From positions 682,001 to 746,000 of the forward strand of contig OY782831.1 in assembly GCA_963678375.2 (NCBI GenBank): a stretch of 64,000 nt of DNA, written 5' to 3'. Source of the stretch: JAEKNW01 sp963678375. Its GTDB lineage: Bacteria; Cloacimonadota; Cloacimonadia; Cloacimonadales; JAFGVF01. Positions 23,257 to 32,286 of this stretch are shown piece by piece. Positions within the stretch are counted from its first letter, which is position 1. Each line of letters opens with the position of its first letter. Under the pieces are notes generated by a model. The model saw only the letters and a list, made by a program, of their open reading frames with translations, ran no database searches and was not told the origin of the DNA. The translations under genes and the position numbers were made by a program.

Positions 23257-24156
23257 ATGCAAAATATGGAAAGAATAACACCTCGTAATATAGAAGCCAA
23301 AGAATACTTTTATGGCCATAAAGCTTGTGCTGGTTGTGGTTGTGCCTTAGCAGTCAGATTAGCTCTCAAGGTGATTGGAGAAGGAGCATTCAGCATTTTA
23401 CCTGCTGGATGTATGTCAGCAGTAGGATTTATCTATCCGCAAATGGCTTTTGTCAATAATTCAATGATTTCTACTTTTCCTGGTGCTGCTTCTCTAGCTT
23501 CTGGAGTAGCTGCTGGCAACAAAGCTCTTAAAAGGAAAGGGACAAAAACTGTTGTTTTTGCTGGGGATGGAGGAACTGCTGATATCGGTCTGCAGGCACT
23601 TTCAGGTATGATCGATAGAGATGATGATGTTCTCTATATCTGCTACGATAATGAGGCTTATATGAATACTGGTATCCAAAAAAGTGGACTTACCCCTTTT
23701 GGAGCAAAGACGACTACTACTCCTGCTGGTGAAAATATCAGAGGTTCGCAAACAAGTAAAAAACAATTATTTGAAATAATTGCAGCACATAATATTAAAT
23801 ATGCAGCAACCGCCTCTATCGGTTATTACCAAGATTACATAAATAAAATACAGAAAGCTATATCAATAAAAGGTGCTACCTTCATTCATGTAGCTGCTTC
23901 ATGCCCTACTGGCTGGGGTACTCCAACTGAAACATCTGTTGAAATTATGAAAGAAGCTGTTGATTGTGGTTTATGGTTCTTAGCTGAATATGAAAACCAT
24001 AAGTTTACTCTGAATAAAGACCCTAAGGAATTTACTTCTGTAGCTGATTATATCAAAAGTCAAGGAAGATTTAAACATTTAACAGACCAGGATATTACTA
24101 ATATCGAAACAAGTAGAGATAGTTACTGGCAGAGAATTAGAAAAGACTGGAAATAA
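23257..24156 (+). CDS. porB: 2-oxoacid:ferredoxin oxidoreductase, beta subunit
   Basis: 299 residues. The thiamine diphosphate site is GDGGTADIGLQALSG with YDNEAYMNTGIQKSG. Cysteines for the proximal 4Fe-4S cluster are in KACAGCGCA, PAGCMS and AASCPTGW, as in four-subunit pyruvate oxidoreductases. It completes the complex with the three genes upstream; the gene ends before a strong terminator. Confidence 0.93.
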   Translation: MQNMERITPRNIEAKEYFYGHKACAGCGCALAVRLALKVIGEGAFSILPAGCMSAVGFIYPQMAFVNNSMISTFPGAASLASGVAAGNKALKRKGTKTVVFAGDGGTADIGLQALSGMIDRDDDVLYICYDNEAYMNTGIQKSGLTPFGAKTTTTPAGENIRGSQTSKKQLFEIIAAHNIKYAATASIGYYQDYINKIQKAISIKGATFIHVAASCPTGWGTPTETSVEIMKEAVDCGLWFLAEYENHKFTLNKDPKEFTSVADYIKSQGRFKHLTDQDITNIETSRDSYWQRIRKDWK

Positions 24157-24172
24157 AAGGTAATTTATAACA

Positions 24173-24199
24173 AAAGGGCAGAAATAATCTGCCCTTTCT
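24173..24199 (+). terminator. Terminator of the oxidoreductase operon
   Basis: AAAGGGCAG-AAATAAT-CTGCCCTTT hairpin followed by a short T-rich run, 16 bases after the beta gene. Confidence 0.8.
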
Positions 24200-24206
24200 A
24201 TATTTT

Positions 24207-24254
24207 AACCCAGATTGTGCAGTAGAGCTTGGTGTCTAGTGCATTATCTGGGTT
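24207..24254 (-). terminator. Inverted repeat after the OsmC gene
   Basis: AACCCAGAT (24207-24215) and ATCTGGGTT (24246-24254) pair; read on the minus strand they follow the OsmC gene and precede an A/T-rich run. Long loop, so moderate support. Confidence 0.45.
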
Positions 24255-24272
24255 TAATAATAATAATAATAA

Positions 24273-24707
24273 TTAATCTACTAATTCAAATTCAACCTTA
24301 GTTGTAGCTTGAATATTATCAGAAATAGGACAACGAGCGTCAATCTCATGTAAGAAATCTTTCTTCTCTTGGTCTGTCATATCAGCATCTATTTCAACAT
24401 AAGCTTTCATCCACTGGAAACCAGCTCTTGCATCACATGATTTTCCCATCAAAACATCTGTATCTAGTTCTCCTTCTACTTTTACATTACAAGCTCTTAA
24501 ATCAAATCTCTTTTGCTTAGCAATAATAAGAGCTATTGAACCTATACAACCTGCTAGAGCAGAAAAAAAATACTCTAAAGGAGTTGGACCTAAATCATCT
24601 CCACCACCAGCTTTTGGTTGGTCAATGATGAACTTATGATTTCTTGCTTGAACCTCTATAGCCATATTTTTCTGTAATTTTGATTCTACAATAACCTTTT
24701 TTAACAT
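24273..24707 (-). CDS. OsmC/YhfA-family redox protein
   Basis: 144 residues. GPTPLEYFFSALAGCIGS places one conserved cysteine at residue 54, and ARCPISDNI near the C-terminus supplies the second; these two form the peroxidase site in Ohr/OsmC proteins. Probably reduces organic peroxides or handles reactive sulfur in the cytoplasm. RBS AGGAGAAAG-like upstream. Stands alone between two terminators. Confidence 0.88.
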   Translation of the reverse strand: MLKKVIVESKLQKNMAIEVQARNHKFIIDQPKAGGGDDLGPTPLEYFFSALAGCIGSIALIIAKQKRFDLRACNVKVEGELDTDVLMGKSCDARAGFQWMKAYVEIDADMTDQEKKDFLHEIDARCPISDNIQATTKVEFELVD

Positions 24708-24732
24708 CTTACTTTCTCCTAATTTTTTTCAC

Positions 24733-24758
24733 AAAAAAAAACGCCTCAAATGAGGCGT
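24733..24758 (-). terminator. Strong terminator of the sorting-domain protein gene
   Basis: ACGCCTCA-TTTGAGGCGT-type hairpin (24741-24758) followed on the minus strand by a run of eight or more T. It ends transcription from the gene at 24780-25838. Confidence 0.85.
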
Positions 24759-24779
24759 CAAGTAAAAATATGTTATACG

Positions 24780-25838
24780 CTACTTTAAAAGTAACATCTT
24801 CTTAAATTCTGTATGCTTTCCAGCTTCCATCTTACTATAATATACACCAGAAGCTACTTCTTGATTACTATTGTCTTTACCATTCCATAAAACATCAATT
24901 CTTCTGTTTGTTTTATTAGAAGGTACAAAAGAATCATAAAGATTCTTTACAAGCTGTCCCTTAACATTATAAATATTTATTACTACATTACTTGGGCTAG
25001 CAACAGAAAAACTTACTGAAGTTGAAGGATTAAACGGATTAGGATAATTACCGATGAGCTGTGTACCAAAATCAACAGGAGCTACTTCTCCACCAGTAGG
25101 TTCTCCAACCTTGACCATTATCGGTCCAAACAATTCAGTTTGTAGCGAAAATTCAACACTTTGAAGCCAATAAAAATAAATATTATTTGTTGTAACTTCT
25201 TGATCTGTAAAGCTATAAGAGTGTTCTTGGGCACCGTTTGTTGCATTAATAAATGCTGGTATCATCTCAGCTGTTTCAATATTATTCTGTAAGCCTCTGA
25301 TTATGAAATATCCAGAGATATTTGTTTCTGAATGAACTGTCCAAGATATATTTACAAAATCTTGAGTAGTGGCTACAGCAGTAAAAGATGAGAGTTCTAC
25401 TGGAAGGGTCTCTTCATATTCAGCGTTTGTTGCAATTGTTGATGATTTTAGATAATCTGAAGCAAGATCATCATCTTTGATTCTTACTAGTATTTTAAAA
25501 TCATTTTCATCGGTTGGCATTGATGGCATATTAAAGCTTAATGATGCTTCTTCATCAGTTCCTAATTCTCCAATGAAGTTATCGAAAGAACTAACAGTTT
25601 GATAAGTGTTGTAGTTATCTCCATAATAAATCCTAATGAGATTTGCGGTTATAGGAGCTATATCTAGTCCACCATCTGTTGTATATATTACAGTTACAGT
25701 AACAGTTTCTCCTAAAGAAATAGTAGTATCAGAAGCACCATCACTCCCATGAAAAGTAACACTACTAAGTGTAAGCCCCACCAGACTATTTATTCCCAAA
25801 CCAAATATCAAAAACATAAGTATCAAAGTTTTATTCAT
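24780..25838 (-). CDS. Secreted protein with C-terminal FlgD-like/type IX sorting domain
   Basis: About 352 residues. The N-terminus (NKTLILMFLIFGLGINSLVG) is a signal peptide. Residues ~20-140 look like an Ig-like domain, then a fibronectin-like part (PVELSSFTAVATTQDFVNIS). The last ~90 residues, with IGNYPNPFNPSTSVSFSV and SGVYYSKMEAG, are the same sorting domain as in the C25 protease of this window. Function of the body unknown. The ATG at 25838 is chosen for its AAGGAG; an upstream in-frame ATG (25874) would spoil the signal peptide. Confidence 0.8.
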   Translation of the reverse strand: MNKTLILMFLIFGLGINSLVGLTLSSVTFHGSDGASDTTISLGETVTVTVIYTTDGGLDIAPITANLIRIYYGDNYNTYQTVSSFDNFIGELGTDEEASLSFNMPSMPTDENDFKILVRIKDDDLASDYLKSSTIATNAEYEETLPVELSSFTAVATTQDFVNISWTVHSETNISGYFIIRGLQNNIETAEMIPAFINATNGAQEHSYSFTDQEVTTNNIYFYWLQSVEFSLQTELFGPIMVKVGEPTGGEVAPVDFGTQLIGNYPNPFNPSTSVSFSVASPSNVVINIYNVKGQLVKNLYDSFVPSNKTNRRIDVLWNGKDNSNQEVASGVYYSKMEAGKHTEFKKMLLLK

Positions 25839-26089
25839 ATTTCTCTCCTTTTTAGAAGTTATGTTTATAATCATTTATTATTTTATAAATCACTTTACTG
25901 TGTTTATATTAATAAGTTTTGTAGTTTTGTCAAGTGATATAATTAGATTTTATAATTTTTATGTTCTAACAGCTCAAAAATGCAGTAAGTATCTAGCTCT
26001 CAAGCCATTTTAAATTATGATATTTTTCTAATCACCTAGTAGATTACCTTTGTTGAAGGTGCTATATATCAGTATTTTTTTATTACATA
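25839..26089. other. Host intergenic region next to the prophage
   Basis: About 250 AT-rich bases without a credible gene. It contains the promoter side of the sorting-domain gene and ends at the prophage. The prophage is therefore inserted between genes and breaks no visible host gene. Confidence 0.5.
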
Positions 26090-26094
26090 GAAGG
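26090..26094. repeat. Target-site duplication, copy 1 (GAAGG)
   Basis: GAAGG here and at 59081-59085 flank the element. The wider match TAGAAGGTAA is shared, but only a 5-bp duplication (or 7/9) puts both terminal repeats at equal distance (9 bp) from the ends. Mu-type transposition makes 5-bp duplications. Confidence 0.65.
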
Positions 26095-26099
26095 TAATA

Positions 26100-26259
26100 T
26101 CCGCAAAAATAAAAGAGAAAATCCGCAAGAAAAAACGAGAAAAGTAGTTAAATACTATTCTAATAGTCCGCAAGAATAAATGAGAAATTGTTTAAAATGA
26201 ATGTAAAAAGATAAAAGTCCGCAAAAAAAGAAGAGAAATTTCTCATTTAATTTTGCAGA
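26100..26259. repeat. Right-end transposase-site array (R1-R5)
   Basis: Sites of the form GCAARAATAAAWGAGAAA preceded by TCC lie at 26100-26120, 26122-26142, 26167-26187 and 26218-26238; a fifth, inverted, lies at 26239-26259 (TTTCTCATTTAATTTTGCAG). The first begins 5-6 bp inside the predicted end. Mu ends likewise carry three MuA sites each. The last two touch head to head, which makes a long hairpin right after the tail-fibre gene and may double as its terminator. Confidence 0.8.
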
Positions 26260-26273
26260 CTTTTAATGAAATA

Positions 26274-27017
26274 TTATAATGGATCTTCAGGTCCTGATGC
26301 ATCAATTCTCTTAAACCATACAATAATTTTATAGGTAGAACCAACCGTTAAACCACCTATATTAATCTTATCCAAATGCTCTTTAGTAATACCAGCATAT
26401 TCTTCAAATTTCTTATATATTTTAGTAGTGATAGTGTTCTCCTGAACATAGAAGTCACCTTCATCTTTCAGAATTTCTATTGCTAATCCAGTTGAAACAG
26501 ATCCTCTAAGACTAGAGTCAAGCTCAGCATAACTTTTTAGAATACTCTCTTGAATATCAACAGAAGTATTATCAGCTACATACCTTAAATCATACATATA
26601 AGGCATTCTTCCAAATATCAAGCCCAATAATAGATAAACATTGTTTCCATATCTTAGCCCCCATTGTGCATAGGCACAAGAAATGTTCTGTGCATTATGA
26701 TTAGTACCTGAAGAAGGAATATGATCCTTTAAATCCTTCAAATTCCTAGTAAACTCACTAGGATTAGTAGTCCCTACAATAGCTAGTAGCAGATTTTCCA
26801 AACTACCATTTACCAATACATCAGCAGTTTGAGAATCTATTTGCTCTGCAGTATGCTTACCTGGAGTACCTGATAAATGCTCACTTAAAGTCTCTCCAAT
26901 CCCTTCATTAGCTTTCATTTTATTATCGATTACATCAAAGTTATTATTCACATCATCAGCCCATCCAGATGAGCCTTCAGCAGGCTTTTTTAAGCCATAA
27001 TTAGTTGTCTCAGTCAT
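26274..27017 (-). CDS. Putative tail-fibre/tail-tip protein
   Basis: 247 residues. The N-terminus TNYGLKKPAEGSSGWADDVN followed by NNFDVID is a motif found at the start of many phage fibre or host-specificity proteins. The rest is not recognised. It is the last gene of the leftward tail operon, just inside the right end, where Mu-like phages keep fibre genes. RBS AAAGGAGG. Confidence 0.55.
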   Translation of the reverse strand: MTETTNYGLKKPAEGSSGWADDVNNNFDVIDNKMKANEGIGETLSEHLSGTPGKHTAEQIDSQTADVLVNGSLENLLLAIVGTTNPSEFTRNLKDLKDHIPSSGTNHNAQNISCAYAQWGLRYGNNVYLLLGLIFGRMPYMYDLRYVADNTSVDIQESILKSYAELDSSLRGSVSTGLAIEILKDEGDFYVQENTITTKIYKKFEEYAGITKEHLDKINIGGLTVGSTYKIIVWFKRIDASGPEDPL

Positions 27018-27029
27018 ATTGTCCTCCTT

Positions 27030-27473
27030 TTAGAATCCCCAGCTTAAACCCCATGAATTACCCCACCCAGGAGCCTCATCATAGTTTATTGGAGATAGTT
27101 CTTTATATATTGCTTTTAATTCGATTCTTGTTACTTCAGTAAAGTATCTTAAGTCATCAACCTGACTAGGGTATTTCTCTATAATCACAGGGAATTGCTT
27201 CTTACCAGTTTCATCATAATATTCAATATAAAGCTTACCCTCTTCCATCAGGTAGTCCTTAAGCTCGTTATATTGATCAGTATTTAGGATAGCATCAACT
27301 TTAAAGCTATCTTCATAATAAGGCTCTCTCCTGATCGTTATAGTAGGATCATAGGCATTAGTCTTATCAATTAAGTACTTCTTATGAGGAGAATAATCTA
27401 CTTCAGCATGTTCTAAGGTAAGCATTGAAACACTGGAAGCTATTCTGATAAATCTTACTTCTTTATTATACAT
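27030..27473 (-). CDS. Phage tail-region protein of unknown function
   Basis: 147 residues, soluble, beta-rich and aromatic-rich, ending in a WGNSWGLSWGF tail. Not recognised. It overlaps the end of the upstream gene by 8 bases and lies between the baseplate-like protein and the fibre, so it is probably a minor tail or tip component. Confidence 0.6.
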   Translation of the reverse strand: MYNKEVRFIRIASSVSMLTLEHAEVDYSPHKKYLIDKTNAYDPTITIRREPYYEDSFKVDAILNTDQYNELKDYLMEEGKLYIEYYDETGKKQFPVIIEKYPSQVDDLRYFTEVTRIELKAIYKELSPINYDEAPGWGNSWGLSWGF

Positions 27474-28842
27474 TAGTCCTCCATGCTATTGCCTGGTATT
27501 CATCTCTGATATAGTCTCTTTTAAGCTCTGTAAGGAATAACTGTTCTTCCTTAACTCTTATTATATCAAAGACAGACAGGTTATTCTTGTTTATATCATC
27601 TATTTTAAGCTTATATTTGATTGCTTTATTAGCAATTGAAGTATAATAGTCAGTTAAGAGAATTATCAATGGTTCAGCAGAATTGTAGAGAGCATCTAAA
27701 CAGCTAAAATCAGGCACTATCTGCTTAAAATTTCTAATCTCCTCACATTCAGTTACATCACTTGTTAGATCTCCATGATCAGTATTACCCCAGTGATTTC
27801 TGACTATCCTTAAGAAGCCATCAGCCTCTCTTTTGATAATAGTGAAGTTATGAATTACCAGGAAGCATTTTAAGGCAGTAAGATACTTTCTATTATCAGA
27901 TTTTAAGATTAAAGAAGTTGGAAATACTTTGCCTGAAATGGTAAGAGTTCTGTTATCAGAAGCAACCTTGTAAGTAGTTCCATATATCTCAAGGAAGGAA
28001 TACTCTCTCCTGCCAATCCAGGAAGTGTCTTCATAGTGTTCAGGATAATCTTCTTTAGCTGTTTCAATAGCATTTCTAGCACTATCAAGAGAAGAGTAAT
28101 CTCCAATCTTCTCACTCTGGATATCCATATCAATACAGACCTTGTTTGAAATCTCAGCAATAAAGCTTTGCTTAGTAAGAGTATAAGAGCCTTCATATTC
28201 ATTAATTACCCAGTCAATCCTCCTAAATCTAATGATTATAGCATTATTATGAAAAGGAAGAGTATAGCTATCATAACCAATATCTGAAGTCCTTTCTAAG
28301 CAGGCAGTCTCATAAAAAGAAGCTATCTCATAGAAGGGATAATCAGTCAGCTCAGTATTATTATAGATAATGTTTTTATCCAGGAAATTAGAAGATCTAT
28401 TATACCTTTCAGCTACCTTCTGACTTATCCCACTCATGATAAGATCTAAAGTCCTATTAGCAGGGAAGTAGCTAGCATCTTTTTCTAAACTTAGCAAATG
28501 AGAATAGGAATAAGCCTTAAATTTAAGCACTTTGTCTGGATGTTTGAATCCAAGTCCCTCTAAAAGCACAGCACCTCTAAAATCAAGGATATTGCCCCTA
28601 TAAACCTTAATATCATAGCTACTGATAGCATTTCTAACTTCAAGACCATTAACCAGGTTAGCCTTAAGCCAATCATCCAGGATAATTTCAATTTCAACTC
28701 TATCAGGTTCCTGGTCAAAATTGTTATTGATAGCTACCTTCTGAGGAGAGTATTCAATATTAACTAAACCAGTATTGAAGTTATAAACTACTGGATTAAA
28801 GCCAAATTCAGCAGAAACGAACTCTACTCTATAATCTACCAT
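27466..28842 (-). CDS. Putative distal tail/baseplate protein
   Basis: 458 residues directly downstream of the tape measure gene and overlapping it by 7 bases. In long-tailed phages this position is held by distal-tail and tail-associated (Tal) proteins. The N-terminal ~150 residues (NFNTGLVNIEYSPQKVAI, VEIEIILDDWLK, LDFRGAVLLEGLGF) look like the beta-rich ring domain of such proteins. No enzyme motif seen. Identification is by position and general character. Confidence 0.55.
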   Translation of the reverse strand: MVDYRVEFVSAEFGFNPVVYNFNTGLVNIEYSPQKVAINNNFDQEPDRVEIEIILDDWLKANLVNGLEVRNAISSYDIKVYRGNILDFRGAVLLEGLGFKHPDKVLKFKAYSYSHLLSLEKDASYFPANRTLDLIMSGISQKVAERYNRSSNFLDKNIIYNNTELTDYPFYEIASFYETACLERTSDIGYDSYTLPFHNNAIIIRFRRIDWVINEYEGSYTLTKQSFIAEISNKVCIDMDIQSEKIGDYSSLDSARNAIETAKEDYPEHYEDTSWIGRREYSFLEIYGTTYKVASDNRTLTISGKVFPTSLILKSDNRKYLTALKCFLVIHNFTIIKREADGFLRIVRNHWGNTDHGDLTSDVTECEEIRNFKQIVPDFSCLDALYNSAEPLIILLTDYYTSIANKAIKYKLKIDDINKNNLSVFDIIRVKEEQLFLTELKRDYIRDEYQAIAWRTNV

Positions 28843-31763
28843 CTGCTCCTCACAATACTTCCTTCTTCATTCTTTTCATTAAACTTAGCACTATCAGCTT
28901 TATCAATTACTTCATTGGCAGAGATGTAGTTATTTACAGTCATATTCTTTTCTCTAAATTCTTGTCTTAAAGATCTGATTTCAGTGATTAGATCATTAAT
29001 GAAAGAGTTTCCTGAAGAGACCACACCACCTGAAGCATATGCTACTTTAGGAACAGCAGGGATATTCATCGTGGGCAATTGTATTCCAGTTAAAGCCTCT
29101 TTAACCTTATTTATTGGAGCATAATTAATGAAGTCAAAGAAACCAACTCCTAATTCATCAACTCTCTTGCCTTGAGTAATATACTCCTTTCCTTCAGCTT
29201 CTATTAAGATACCTCCATTAGCATGTGAAGGTCCTACAAGTAAGCCTGTTAGACCACCCTTTTCTGCTTTAGGAATATATTTTGTGTTTTTAATTTTGCT
29301 AATCTCTGCAGCTACTAAAGCTCCCTGTGTTGCAGCAACAATCACATTGAATGGGAAAGGATAATCTTTAAATGCTCTAGCTGCAGCCTCGAAACCACTT
29401 ATTGTTGCTTGTGCTATTGATAAGCCTTTACCAATTGAAAATAGTGATTTAGATTGACCTTGATAAGCATTCATCAGCTTTGCACCTATTGCAACTGAGC
29501 TCTGGAGTTGTTGAACTCTTACAGCAAGGATAGCTTTACTTTTGGCTTCTTCAATTTCAACTTCTGTTTTCCCTGATTCAACAAGCCAGTCATGATTTAA
29601 GTCATAATACTTTTTGATTTTCTTTATCTTATCCTCAAGTCCATCATCTTCTTCATCGAATTTTGATAGAGCTTCATTAGAAGATAGCTGGTTAATTTTA
29701 TTTCTATACTCTTCATATTCATCACTATCTTCTTTATATAGTCTTTTTAGTTCATCCATTAAGTTTTCATATTGATTTAAGAGTTTGCTGTTAGAATCAC
29801 GATCTAAAGCATTAATTCTAGATATAAAGGTCCCTTTATCTTGAATCATTCTCATTTGAGTAGCATTTTGAATCTGTATCAATTCATCTCTTGTAGTTTT
29901 ATATTCTTGGCTATCCTCACCATAAGCTTCTTTTACTTCTTTAAGATATTTAGTAAAGTCAGCTTTCATCTTATCATAACTTATTGCTGATAATTGCTGA
30001 AGGTTGGCATAATACTGAACCATCTCCAACTTCTTGGTATTGAGAGAATCAATCAAAGCTTGTTTAGACTTTTCTTCCTCAATGCTTTCTGCAACTTGTG
30101 CCTCTGATTTGATTCGCTTTTCTTCATCAGCAATTTGCTTTTTATATACTAACATCTGTCTGTCTAAATCTAATTTAGCTTCAACATTTTCAGCATCAAG
30201 CTTTCCAAGAGCATCATATTCAGATTGTAGCTGACTTATCTTATACTGGTAGAGTTCTATACCTGAAAGACTTGCCTCATACTGCAGACGTTCCTTCTCA
30301 GCAAAATAATCTCTTGTAGCTTGAACATCAGCATCTCTTATCTTTTGTTTTAAGACCGCTTCTTTGGCTTCCAGGTCATTCAGTTTATTGTAGAATTCAT
30401 CAGCATCATCATTAGGAAAGTATATTATCTCACTATCTCTATCAGCTCCTACCGAAGCATAAAGCTTATCTATAGATTCACTAATATTTTGCAAATCTTT
30501 CTTAGCTGTTGCATAATCTAATGTATCGGCATAAGCTCTAGCTTCTTTTGTAAGTCTTTTAAACCTCTCCTCTTGATTCTCTATACCTCTGTTAGACTCA
30601 TCAATAGCTTCATTAAAATTAGTCTGTTTTTCTTCAGCAAATACTACTGAGGAGGCATAAAGTCCTACACCAATTGCAGCAGCTGCTACAAGTGAAACCC
30701 AATTACCAGTCAAAGCAACCCCAACAGCTTTAGCTGCATTTAGGGCTATTTGTTTTGTTGTAAGATATGCTATCCTAACAGCAAGTACGCCTAATACGGA
30801 TATTAACACTTTTACAAGACCTGGGTAATCATTTAAGAAGCCAACGATTTTAGTAAGGACCTTTATTAAAGGAGTTAGAGCTTGATTTATAAAATCACCA
30901 ACTTTCTCTCTCAGATCACCGACTAAGTTTTGATATTGAATCATTGCACCTGAACCACTTTCTGTCTCTGCTTTAGATAACTCGAAGCCATCGGCCATAG
31001 CTTTTTGTAATATAACCATCTTCTCAGTTTCATCTTTAGCACTCTGCAATGCAGGGATATATCTCTGGAGTTGGGTAAACTCACCTTCATAAGCAAGAGC
31101 TATTCCTTTCATGGCAGTCTCTCTACTTAGTCCTGCAGATGCAAATGCAGTAGCCAATCCTATTGAACCTTGCAAAGCTTCTTCCATCTTATCTGTAGCA
31201 AGCCCCATATTAGTTGCAAGAGTAAGAAGTTGCATACTTTCTTCATCACCTACAGTAGTTAGCTTTTGAGTCTCGCTAGCTAATTTCATAACTAAATCAA
31301 CATTCTTTTCAGTAGCAGTACCTTTAACTCTCATAGCATTTATAATGTCTAGCTCTGCCTTTTCTTGAGTATATGAAGCACTCACATACCCACCTAATGC
31401 GGATTTGACTTTACCGTACAGCATTGATAATCCACCTAATGCTAAAGTTATCTGGCTCATTGTCTGTAGCAATGGCTGACCATCTCCCACAAACTTGGTC
31501 TCTTTTTCATCTGGTACTTCATCAATAGCACCTTGAGCATCTGAAGAAGATGCAACTACTCCTGAAGCATCTCCGTCAACATTAACAGTCTTTCCATCAA
31601 GATCTTCTAGATTGCTTTCAGCCTCACTTACATCGACATCCAGTGTAATATCACTTCCTAATGACTTTTGGACATTACTTATCTCACTTTGAATTAATGA
31701 GATAGCTCTACGAGCCTTGTCTATATCAATCATCAAACTGAATTTTAGCTTACTATTTGACAT
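28836..31763 (-). CDS. Tail tape measure protein
   Basis: 975 residues, the longest tail gene. The N-terminal ~260 residues match the TP901-type tape measure core (ASYTQEKAELDIINAMRVKG, GLATAFASAGLSRETAMKGI). Residues ~300-375 contain hydrophobic helices (VLISVLGVLAVRIAYL, SLVAAAAIGVGLYASSVVFA). Residues ~385-760 are long coiled coil, and a second hydrophobic stretch follows near 790-840. It sets tail length and is ejected with the DNA. Preceded by the tail assembly chaperone genes. Confidence 0.9.
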   Translation of the reverse strand: MSNSKLKFSLMIDIDKARRAISLIQSEISNVQKSLGSDITLDVDVSEAESNLEDLDGKTVNVDGDASGVVASSSDAQGAIDEVPDEKETKFVGDGQPLLQTMSQITLALGGLSMLYGKVKSALGGYVSASYTQEKAELDIINAMRVKGTATEKNVDLVMKLASETQKLTTVGDEESMQLLTLATNMGLATDKMEEALQGSIGLATAFASAGLSRETAMKGIALAYEGEFTQLQRYIPALQSAKDETEKMVILQKAMADGFELSKAETESGSGAMIQYQNLVGDLREKVGDFINQALTPLIKVLTKIVGFLNDYPGLVKVLISVLGVLAVRIAYLTTKQIALNAAKAVGVALTGNWVSLVAAAAIGVGLYASSVVFAEEKQTNFNEAIDESNRGIENQEERFKRLTKEARAYADTLDYATAKKDLQNISESIDKLYASVGADRDSEIIYFPNDDADEFYNKLNDLEAKEAVLKQKIRDADVQATRDYFAEKERLQYEASLSGIELYQYKISQLQSEYDALGKLDAENVEAKLDLDRQMLVYKKQIADEEKRIKSEAQVAESIEEEKSKQALIDSLNTKKLEMVQYYANLQQLSAISYDKMKADFTKYLKEVKEAYGEDSQEYKTTRDELIQIQNATQMRMIQDKGTFISRINALDRDSNSKLLNQYENLMDELKRLYKEDSDEYEEYRNKINQLSSNEALSKFDEEDDGLEDKIKKIKKYYDLNHDWLVESGKTEVEIEEAKSKAILAVRVQQLQSSVAIGAKLMNAYQGQSKSLFSIGKGLSIAQATISGFEAAARAFKDYPFPFNVIVAATQGALVAAEISKIKNTKYIPKAEKGGLTGLLVGPSHANGGILIEAEGKEYITQGKRVDELGVGFFDFINYAPINKVKEALTGIQLPTMNIPAVPKVAYASGGVVSSGNSFINDLITEIRSLRQEFREKNMTVNNYISANEVIDKADSAKFNEKNEEGSIVRSRW

Positions 31764-31878
31764 TTCTTCTTAACTCCCTTCTTACTTCGAACGGTGGATA
31801 TTTTGTCCTCTCGCTTAATTCCCATTTTGAGAAGTAAGTCTTTGAAGAAAATGAGGTGCTTTCTTTAAACACTCTCAT
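31753..31878 (-). CDS. Small ORF between chaperone and tape measure (41 residues)
   Basis: ATG at 31878 overlaps the stop of the frameshifted chaperone reading; the ORF ends 11 bases inside the tape measure gene. The product is basic (WELSERTKYPPFEVRREL). Tight overlap on both sides suggests a real, translationally coupled gene, but no clear ribosome-binding site precedes it. Function unknown. Confidence 0.45.
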   Translation of the reverse strand: MRVFKESTSFSSKTYFSKWELSERTKYPPFEVRRELRRNVK

Positions 31879-32286
31879 CTCTATATTTACCCAACAGATA
31901 AACAGCTTCATCAAGTTCAATATCATCATACCATAAATCCAATCTTTTAAGCATATAGATATAGTCTAAGAAGATATTCCCTGTGTTTTTGTTAGAATCC
32001 CCATTTTTTTGATTACTGATTCTGGTAAGAACTTGATGATACCTGTAAAAAAATCTGATACCAGTTTTTGCACCTCCTCAGGCTCCATTTCTCCAAAATC
32101 AACATCATTGTTTCTGGTAATTGTTTGTAAGAATTCAATAGCTTTTCCACCTGTTAGCAAATCATTTAACAGTTCATCTAAGTTCTTATTGGCTTTAGCT
32201 TCTCCATCAAGGACACCATTCAAACCTATTCCATCTAACAATCTCTTTACCTTAACCAAAGTATTTATATTTGTATATACCTTCAT
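31865..32286 (-). CDS. Predicted -1 frameshift product of the tail assembly chaperone (GT-type)
   Basis: The chaperone gene ends at 31966, but a run of seven A on the minus strand (32004-32010) lies 16 codons before its stop. A -1 shift there opens a frame to the stop at 31865-31867 and adds ~46 residues (LDYIYMLKRLDLWYDDIELD and on), giving ~140 residues. Long-tailed phages commonly make G and GT proteins this way just before the tape measure gene. The phase is C AAA AAA A rather than the classic X XXY YYZ, so polymerase or ribosome slippage on the A run is the likely mechanism. Confidence 0.6.
31966..32286 (-). CDS. Tail assembly chaperone (G-type)
   Basis: 106 residues, small and acidic in part (DELLNDLLTGGKAIEFLQTI, VDFGEMEPEEVQKLVSDFF). 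The sequence is not strongly diagnostic; the assignment rests on size, position one gene before the tape measure, and the frameshift-ready A run with an open -1 frame. It overlaps the lysozyme gene by 4 bases. Confidence 0.65.
   Translation of the reverse strand: MKVYTNINTLVKVKRLLDGIGLNGVLDGEAKANKNLDELLNDLLTGGKAIEFLQTITRNNDVDFGEMEPEEVQKLVSDFFTGIIKFLPESVIKKMGILTKTQGISS

Noticed and set aside
26100..26259. Possible CRISPR array at the prophage right end
   Set aside because: Irregular spacing, mixed orientation and matching copies at the other end fit transposase sites.
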